A stretch of DNA of 21,805 nt from Sphacelaria rigidula (Eukaryota; Phaeophyceae; Sphacelariales): NCBI GenBank assembly GCA_964200075.2, contig CAXNAA020000383.1, positions 1-21,805 on the forward strand, read 5' to 3'. Below the pieces are notes generated by a model. The model made no database searches. It had not been told where the DNA came from and was given only the letters and a program-made list of their open reading frames with translations. The position numbers and the translations under genes are program-made. Shown piece after piece: positions 21,501 to 21,805 of this stretch (position 1 is its first letter; each line of letters begins with the position of its first letter).

Positions 21501-21541
21501 CGCGGGGATATGCGCTCGAGGCTCGCGCAGACGATGCCGAG
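426..21541 (+). CDS. CFAP65: CFAP65-like ciliary ASH-repeat protein, internal part of a multi-exon gene
   Basis: This entry covers the whole gene; the coding parts are the separate exon entries. Nineteen exons chain in a consistent phase to about 980 residues without a stop. The strongest family marks are the strand WRFLPVEAKEYVLK (exon 10210-10314), KGKGYDPR (exon 11160-11266), LGRIPQGAVFSRVVSLRN (exon 12253-12421) followed by VEYSWDPQHSG, and GRASFPTVVFRDVR (exon 4338-4503). Their order and spacing agree with CFAP65. CFAP65 is known as a central-apparatus (C2a projection) component of motile axonemes and is needed for sperm flagella in mammals; the human protein is about 1,900 residues, so roughly the C-terminal half is here, minus its end. 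No start codon, promoter or poly(A) site of this gene is in the window. HYDIN, CFAP47 and DLEC1 share the fold, but the motifs above point to CFAP65. Exon edges are inferred, not proven by transcripts. Confidence 0.87.
543..1530 (+). other. Intron 1
   Basis: No gene or repeat is recognised. A 40-bp exon-like piece at 721-760 (EVINITIEELEEH between an acceptor and gtgaag) fits the phase of exon 1, but its own end phase would create a stop with the phase-2 acceptor tested (exon start 1523), so I left it out. Confidence 0.5.
1531..1614 (+). CDS. CFAP65: CFAP65 exon 2 of window (ASH unit 1, middle)
   Basis: The reading is GRTYKTFALFVDTPRGILPD then NVNADSAG. The motif Asp-x-Pro-x-Gly-x-Leu-Pro is typical of the turn between ASH strands. 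Phase 1 at both ends agrees with exons 1 and 3. The acceptor atttcaag has a poor pyrimidine tract and the donor (gttatt) is not consensus, so the edges are uncertain. Another frame from 1549 is open through 1755 (it contains IPPGESYRTMSTQT) and might be partly real instead. Confidence 0.5.
1615..1836 (+). other. Intron 2
   Basis: This is a short intron. It contains a strong acceptor-like site (gattttttcag) at 1671-1681, followed 18 bases later by a donor-like gtactg; see the microexon finding. Confidence 0.45.
1837..1958 (+). CDS. CFAP65: CFAP65 exon 3 of window (ASH unit 1, later strands)
   Basis: The exon reads VEVTILEAANFGAFEMTGQ, then NALLRDSLTTSDRLGADVLH and VA. The alternating hydrophobic strand followed by N-F-G-x-F-E matches the 'V-x-V-x-F ... 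G-x-F/Y-x-F' strand pair of ASH domains. The acceptor is tacggaccag and the preferred donor is cc followed by gtgaac, phase 1 to 0. Other donors in the same frame (gttttg, gttgcc) would shorten the exon by 15 or 6 bases without changing phase. A stop follows at 1977. Confidence 0.6.
1959..2517 (+). other. Intron 3
   Basis: No gene or repeat is recognised. A minus-strand open frame at 2008-2295 has no family resemblance that I can name. Confidence 0.5.
2518..2711 (+). CDS. CFAP65: CFAP65 exon 4 of window (acidic insert and last strand of ASH unit 1)
   Basis: The exon starts VLEVGEDEKEGNMSPIKSDM, continues through an Ala/Gly/Glu-rich segment, and ends GIIPLRCRVTGR. The last part is the closing strand of an ASH domain (Pro-Leu-x-Cys/Val-x-Val-x-Gly). 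The middle of about 45 residues is hydrophilic and looks disordered, an insertion in this lineage. The donor ggcag|gtgagc is strong. The acceptor tcacaag is placed between an in-frame stop at 2503 and the coding part. Phase is 0 to 2. Confidence 0.8.
2712..4337 (+). other. Intron 4
   Basis: This 1.6-kb intron has no recognisable content. The open frame at 3282-3773 (163 codons) lacks any pattern of a known domain and overlaps open frames on the other strand. Confidence 0.5.
4338..4503 (+). CDS. CFAP65: CFAP65 exon 5 of window (connecting segment after ASH unit 1)
   Basis: With one base from exon 4 completing an Arg codon, the join reads VTGR|ASFPTVVFRDVRMT. It is followed by LWSALSLSEINDMLSKPL and SAEDVRFNQ. 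In CFAP65 the closing strand 'Val-x-Gly-x-Ala' is followed by 'Pro-x-hydrophobic-x-x-x-Asp-x-Arg' and then a Leu-Trp ... Leu-Asn-x-x-Leu helix; all are visible. The acceptor is gcgaaacag; using the next AG (4353-4354) would break phase with exon 4. The donor is cag|gtaacc, phase 2 to 0. Confidence 0.9.
4504..5277 (+). other. Intron 5
   Basis: The only feature recognised is a diverged copy of the end of exon 5 at 4781-4863 (separate entry). The intron ends with a pyrimidine-rich acceptor, gcttctag. Confidence 0.6.
4781..4863 (+). pseudogene. Diverged intronic copy of the end of CFAP65 exon 5
   Basis: The stretch 4806-4863 aligns without gaps to 4445-4502 at a distance of 361 bases, with 43 of 58 positions identical by my count. 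In the same frame it reads TSEISVLLSMALSEEKIGFN where exon 5 reads LSEINDMLSKPLSAEDVRFN. The similarity in residues appears to extend back to about 4781. No clear acceptor precedes it in frame; a donor-like caatcag|gtataa lies 21 bases further on, at 4881. It is most simply a relic of a local duplication; use as an alternative exon cannot be excluded. Confidence 0.75.
5278..5382 (+). CDS. CFAP65: CFAP65 exon 6 of window (ASH unit 2, first strands)
   Basis: The exon reads ENTVDELFWFDAGTPVEGVP then IAVQAFCPAECWMDL. The run 'hydrophobic-x-F-Asp-x-Gly-x-x-Pro-Val-x-Gly' is the hallmark opening of an ASH domain. Trp in CWMDL sits where CFAP65 proteins have a Trp-Ala/Trp-x-Asp motif before the next strand. 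The acceptor cccatgcttctag is strong; the donor is ctc|gtgaag. Phase 0 to 0 joins exons 5 and 7. The frame runs into a stop at 5395. Confidence 0.8.
5383..6784 (+). other. Intron 6
   Basis: No gene is recognised. It holds a short TG microsatellite near 6318-6331. Open frames at 5456-5875 (plus) and 5631-6005 (minus) overlap each other and show no domain pattern. Confidence 0.5.
6785..6946 (+). CDS. CFAP65: CFAP65 exon 7 of window (ASH unit 2, middle)
   Basis: The exon reads ELRQNDVIDRLKAFTMDPSP, then GTEIEVPAGEARPLRLKY and ADSLSYLGVHDLPVL. The pattern F-x-x-x-P-x-x-G ... Pro-Ala-Gly-Glu-x-x-x-Leu-x-Leu-x-Tyr, then a His-x-Leu-Pro-Val strand, matches the second half of a CFAP65 ASH repeat. 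The acceptor is atgcctcccag with a long pyrimidine tract. The donor ctg|gtcagt is not the usual gtragt but fits phase 0 to 0. The end of the exon and its donor are duplicated downstream (7108-7353). Confidence 0.85.
6866..7353 (+). repeat. Tandem duplication (about 242 bp) covering the end of exon 7 and its intron start
   Basis: Two adjacent copies lie at about 6866-7107 and 7108-7353. The exon part is well kept: 6900-6940 and 7142-7182 agree at 37 of 41 positions. The intron part is also alike (shared blocks such as ctgtggttggta, gtcttgaaat, gtctgctgatag). The second copy reads ADSLSYHGVHDLPIPVS in the frame that matches exon 7, and keeps the gtcagt donor at the same place. Upstream of the second copy there is an in-frame stop at about 7084 and no good acceptor, so it is probably not an exon. 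Confidence 0.9.
7354..8311 (+). other. Rest of intron 7
   Basis: Nothing is recognised beyond the duplicated segment that precedes it. The open frame at 7335-7778 shows no known domain. A C8 tract lies at 8287-8294, close to the acceptor of exon 8. Confidence 0.5.
8312..8435 (+). CDS. CFAP65: CFAP65 exon 8 of window (end of ASH unit 2)
   Basis: The exon reads LKLEEPLRFPYFGQVRIKEG, then RQFWLDLKGTTLPLHSSM and LYIPTG. The strand W-x-D-L-K-G-T-T-L closes ASH unit 2 (family: hydrophobic-x-hydrophobic-x-Gly-x-Thr-Leu). The acceptor is caaccttgaag; AGs at 8318 and 8320 are alternatives. The donor cg|gtgaga matches those of exons 1 and 9. Phase is 0 to 1. Confidence 0.85.
8436..9047 (+). other. Intron 8
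   Basis: I see no gene or repeat in it. It ends with the acceptor accaacaacag. Confidence 0.55.
9048..9214 (+). CDS. CFAP65: CFAP65 exon 9 of window (ASH unit 3, first strands)
   Basis: The exon reads LTREYTLEPVAVGTPIVEAP, then LQTTEILNVGESGLSYFVD and EDRIEDENALQGHGVP. It shows the ASH opening 'L-x-P-V-x-V-G-x-P', then the paired strands 'hydrophobic-x-N-x-G-x-x-x-L-x-Y-x-V-D', then the acidic/Asn loop that CFAP65 has before 'Gly-x-Pro-Val/Val-Phe'. Phase 1 at the start agrees with exon 8, phase 0 at the end with exon 10. A perfect gtaagt lies 12 bases beyond the chosen donor gtgaga and would add VRRR in frame. Confidence 0.9.
9215..10209 (+). other. Intron 9
   Basis: No gene is assigned. 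A plus frame open from about 9461 to 9742 reads like protein in part (ATNILQQANLDTRVINLALL), but its splice phase does not fit the neighbours and I cannot name it. A minus-strand frame (9409-9921) covers the same stretch. Confidence 0.45.
10210..10314 (+). CDS. CFAP65: CFAP65 exon 10 of window (ASH unit 3, middle; diagnostic strand)
   Basis: The exon reads QVFRLEESRGTISGCGSA then FLRWRFLPVEAKEYVLK. The motif Trp-x-Phe-x-Pro-(Leu/Ile/Val)-Glu-Ala-Lys-x-Tyr, preceded by 'G-T-I', is the most characteristic block of CFAP65 that I know. The donor caag|gtaagt is a perfect consensus. The acceptor is ccaactcag; the next AG (10219-10220) would shift phase and put a stop in frame. Phase 0 to 0. Confidence 0.93.
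10315..11159 (+). other. Intron 10
   Basis: I see no gene or named repeat. Open frames on both strands around 10462-10885 overlap each other and look random. Confidence 0.55.
11160..11266 (+). CDS. CFAP65: CFAP65 exon 11 of window (end of ASH unit 3)
   Basis: The exon reads VNVRTHPEFEGQGSEQSLEI then TLKGKGYDPRTYDPY. It continues the strand of exon 10 (YVLK|VNVR, equivalent to the 'Tyr-x-Val-x-Val' strand of the family) and ends unit 3 with 'hydrophobic-x-x-x-G-x-G-Y-D-P', which CFAP65 keeps. The acceptor is acggcttag and the donor cag|gtgaat, phase 0 to 2. A 198-codon minus-strand frame overlaps it and is judged a shadow. Confidence 0.93.
11267..12252 (+). other. Intron 11
   Basis: No gene or repeat is recognised. 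Open frames at 11267-11533 and 11539-11769 have no domain pattern and do not fit the exon phases. Confidence 0.5.
12253..12421 (+). CDS. CFAP65: CFAP65 exon 12 of window (ASH unit 4, first strands)
   Basis: After the shared Arg codon it reads VEVPSADLGSVHPTRQLEIP, then LGQPCALGVERLRLGRIPQG and AVFSRVVSLRNCLSSE. 'L-x-L-G-x-I-P-x-G-x-x-x-S-R-x-V-x-L-R-N' is a textbook ASH opening, and its place after G-Y-D-P is as in CFAP65. The acceptor is atgatgcag and the donor gag|gtgaga, phase 2 to 0. Confidence 0.93.
12422..13240 (+). other. Intron 12
   Basis: I see no gene or repeat. The last 45 bases are T-rich (tgttttgttctgtgtctttt), a clear pyrimidine tract before the acceptor catgaag. Confidence 0.6.
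13241..13447 (+). CDS. CFAP65: CFAP65 exon 13 of window (ASH unit 4, later strands)
   Basis: The exon reads TVEYSWDPQHSGLEAPLLSS, then GVVTVQPIEGKIKAGQTVLL, then QVTISANCGPRMLGHRPMRC and LARAVPPTE. It contains the strand 'Y-x-W', the block 'V-x-P-x-x-G-x-I-x-x-G-x-x-V-x-x-x-V-T-I-x-A', and the final strand that in CFAP65 precedes a charged helix. The donor gag|gtgagc is strong. Phase 0 to 0. An in-frame ATG at 13235 lies in the intron and is unlikely to be a start. Confidence 0.93.
13571..13622. repeat. 26-bp tandem duplication
   Basis: The block tgctacttgccgccaacgtg at 13571 recurs 26 bases later as tgctacttgccggctacgtg with two changes. It lies in intron 13 and has no evident function. Confidence 0.85.
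13812..13838. repeat. Microsatellite (aatc)n followed by (aaac)n
   Basis: Three units of caat/aatc run into three units of aaac. It is an ordinary simple repeat in an intron. Confidence 0.85.
14145..14319 (+). CDS. CFAP65: CFAP65 exon 14 of window (charged helix after ASH unit 4)
   Basis: The exon reads EVRSRKPKSRLESRMEEERQ, then ARARTPQPRVPVVSRPTAAR, then TNYMVEMVRVLSTSSGAP. The Arg/Lys/Glu-rich helix fits the charged segment that follows the last ASH unit in CFAP65; the rest is Pro/Arg/Ser-rich. The acceptor is ccacacgcag, just after an in-frame stop. The donor ccag|gtgggt (phase 1) pairs with the acceptor at 15347. An alternative is atg|gtagag at 14276 (phase 0) with an acceptor at 15388. 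Confidence 0.7.
14424..14641. mobile_element. 218-bp foldback (inverted-repeat) element, MITE-like
   Basis: The outer arms are perfect inverted repeats of 17 bp (14424-14440 gtcatcctacgataggg and 14625-14641). Next to them lie a G21 tract (14445-14465) on the left and a C7 run (14616-14622) on the right. Inner arms of 10 bp (14472-14481 and 14590-14599) are also perfect. The loop is about 108 bp. No target-site duplication is evident at the ends and no coding frame is recognised inside. It could be a small non-autonomous transposon or the product of a local inverted duplication. Confidence 0.7.
14445..14465. repeat. G21 homopolymer
   Basis: Twenty-one consecutive G inside the left arm of the foldback element. 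Its length may be unreliable, because such tracts are hard to sequence. Confidence 0.95.
15348..15513 (+). CDS. CFAP65: CFAP65 exon 15 of window (linker, first part)
   Basis: The exon reads FGISSTTATGGEQGEGGRVL, then VPHYPTSTVVPPVPQALAEA and MAERTRRMDLANGV. It is low in hydrophobic strands and rich in Gly, Thr, Ser and Pro, with one possible short helix (ALAEAMAERTRRM). The acceptor is aacaacctag after a pyrimidine-rich tract; the donor is gag|gtaaac. Phase 1 to 2. With the alternative donor of exon 14, it would start at 15389. I see no specific family motif; it is included because phase, splice sites and open frame agree. Confidence 0.65.
15514..16695 (+). other. Intron 15
   Basis: No gene is recognised. 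Overlapping plus (16053-16430) and minus (16083-16466) open frames look random. A C9 tract lies at 16637-16645. Confidence 0.5.
16696..16845 (+). CDS. CFAP65: CFAP65 exon 16 of window (linker, second part)
   Basis: The exon reads QGSREQQSPLLDGGFNTLSS, then GLLEGLGVHQLSVCAAHAAV and PDNSQEESV. The acceptor is ctggttgtccag; an in-frame stop lies about 25 bases upstream. The preferred donor gt|gtaccg is weak but gives phase 2, as exon 17 requires; tcg|gtagtg at 16840 would give phase 0. If unspliced the frame would end at a stop at 16862. I do not recognise the sequence beyond a polar, partly hydrophobic linker. Confidence 0.65.
16846..17301 (+). other. Intron 16
   Basis: It contains an open frame at 16864-17091 that reads in part SNYIELKDTPEKYNILEA, but no acceptor fits it. 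The intron ends with a pyrimidine-rich acceptor (caccgttccag). Confidence 0.5.
17302..17395 (+). CDS. CFAP65: CFAP65 exon 17 of window (Ser/Gly-rich linker)
   Basis: The exon reads TSSHGGSSRGDGGVGVLSDS then KRGTTASTEYQ. It is Ser/Gly/Thr-rich and without hydrophobic strands, so probably disordered. The acceptor is ggtcaccgttccag after a pyrimidine tract; the donor is atcag|gtgtgt. Phase 2 to 0. No homology is claimed; support is splice sites, phase and composition. Confidence 0.6.
17396..20570 (+). other. Intron 17, the longest (about 3.2 kb)
   Basis: I see no second gene. A frame open at 18529-18684 (contains RRDVVHWANRVLSSMRHM) might be a transposon relic but matches nothing I can name. 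A possible exon lies at 20110-20227 (separate entry). Long overlapping open frames at 19642-20175 on both strands have no domain pattern. Confidence 0.45.
20110..20227 (+). CDS. Possible additional CFAP65 exon
   Basis: The acceptor is excellent (tttgctcttcag) and the donor good (caccag|gtgcac). Between them one frame reads GAPETGPNSARFRESPEFTS then GLGRNVMETVVPVACAATT. Composition resembles the neighbouring linker exons. The phases (1 to 2) do not fit a simple join of exon 17 (ends in 0) to the next exon at 20571 (starts in 0). It would need a further exon upstream and the acceptor cataag at 20548 downstream. It may be an alternative exon or chance. Confidence 0.35.
20571..20762 (+). CDS. CFAP65: CFAP65 exon 18 of window (end of linker and a terminal-domain strand)
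   Basis: The exon reads YLLCPVHPAMMPSHGTYLAY, then QQDSAMGTVRGGSTSRGHSS, then HGQPDKPSAVTGGTCLLRLE and IEGE. The first two thirds continue the Ser/Gly-rich linker. The end (CLLRLEIEGE) matches the strand that opens the last conserved segment of CFAP65 ('Leu-x-Leu-x-hydrophobic-x-Ala/Gly'). The donor is gag|gtactg, phase 0. The acceptor may be acgcag (20570, phase 0) or ctgtgcccag (20586, phase 1); the first fits exon 17. Confidence 0.72.
20763..21205 (+). other. Intron 18
   Basis: I see no gene or repeat. It ends in a C-rich acceptor (gatccccccag). Frames from 20982 and the long minus-strand frame reach into the next exon and are shadows. Confidence 0.6.
21206..21541 (+). CDS. CFAP65: CFAP65 exon 19 of window (terminal-domain strand and acidic region)
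   Basis: Joined to exon 18 it reads LLRLEIEGE|VVCIDTYRTLFG, the place where CFAP65 has a strand followed by an aromatic segment. Then come ARDGFNAKEAVIEAVEND, an Asp/Glu/Ser/Asn-rich stretch with EYVPDWPAF, and a Gly/Ser/Lys-rich end ALEARADDAE. The last 70-80 residues look disordered. The acceptor is C-rich (ccccccag) and the donor gag|gtgagc strong. Phase 0 to 0, so more exons must follow outside the window. A 189-codon minus-strand frame (21080-21649) covers it and is judged a shadow. Confidence 0.8.
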
Positions 21542-21805
21542 GTGAGCTTGGCGATGTTTAAAAGCAGTCGCATCCATCATGATACCTGAGTGTAGGAGAA
21601 GGTCTGACACTTTCTGCGGTAGCCCCCACCCCCCGGAACCAGCCCACAAGTGTCACGAAGAAAATGGTCATACATCGCCTGATGTTTGATTTAAGGCTGC
21701 GTGAAGCGCCTCGTAAGAGGCACATTGGGGAGAACGAACCAACAAACAGCCGATCCTAATTTTTGGGGTTGAAACATAAAATGAGGTTGAAGTCCCATTT
21801 CTCCG
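21542..21805 (+). other. Start of the intron after exon 19, running off the window
   Basis: I see no exon here. The conserved C-terminal end of CFAP65, expected after exon 19, must lie to the right. Confidence 0.6.

Noticed and set aside
1-21805. Prokaryotic operon, defence system, CRISPR array or tRNA/rRNA genes
   Set aside because: No long coding frames with ribosome binding sites, no regular repeat-spacer pattern and no RNA-gene signature; the coding signal is split by introns.

Overview
The window is eukaryotic nuclear DNA and looks like the interior of one intron-rich plus-strand gene. By chaining open reading frames, splice sites and reading phase I assembled 19 exons between 426 and 21541. 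They total about 2.94 kb and encode about 980 residues; roughly 86% of the gene span is intron. The two ends of the gene lie outside the window: the first exon starts in phase 1 and the last ends at a good donor in phase 0.

The protein matches CFAP65 (FAP65/CCDC108), a ciliary and flagellar axoneme protein built of ASH/PapD-like immunoglobulin-fold repeats and assigned to the central apparatus. Four units can be read in order. Unit 1 lies at 426-2711, followed by a connecting segment at 4338-4503. Unit 2 lies at 5278-8435, unit 3 at 9048-11266 and unit 4 at 12253-13447. A charged helix (14145-14319) and a long Ser/Gly/Thr/Pro-rich linker (15348 to about 20740) follow. The last pieces are a hydrophobic strand (end of 20571-20762) and an acidic segment (21206-21541). 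The conserved C-terminal end and the N-terminal half are not in the window.

A CFAP65 gene implies an organism that makes flagella in at least one stage. GC near 50%, short exons in introns of 0.2-3.2 kb and a LINE endonuclease relic suggest a protist with a large, repeat-bearing genome. A sarcocystid coccidian (flagellated male gametes) would fit, but a chromerid or alga is not excluded; this is inference.

The introns hold little that can be named: a LINE endonuclease fragment on the minus strand at the left edge, a 218-bp foldback element with a G21 tract, a few short repeats, and two diverged copies of CFAP65 exon sequence, one beside exon 5 and one beside exon 7. I found no RNA gene, CRISPR array, operon or defence system, and no second convincing gene. 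The most unusual features are the intronic exon copies, the lineage-specific linker and the foldback element.
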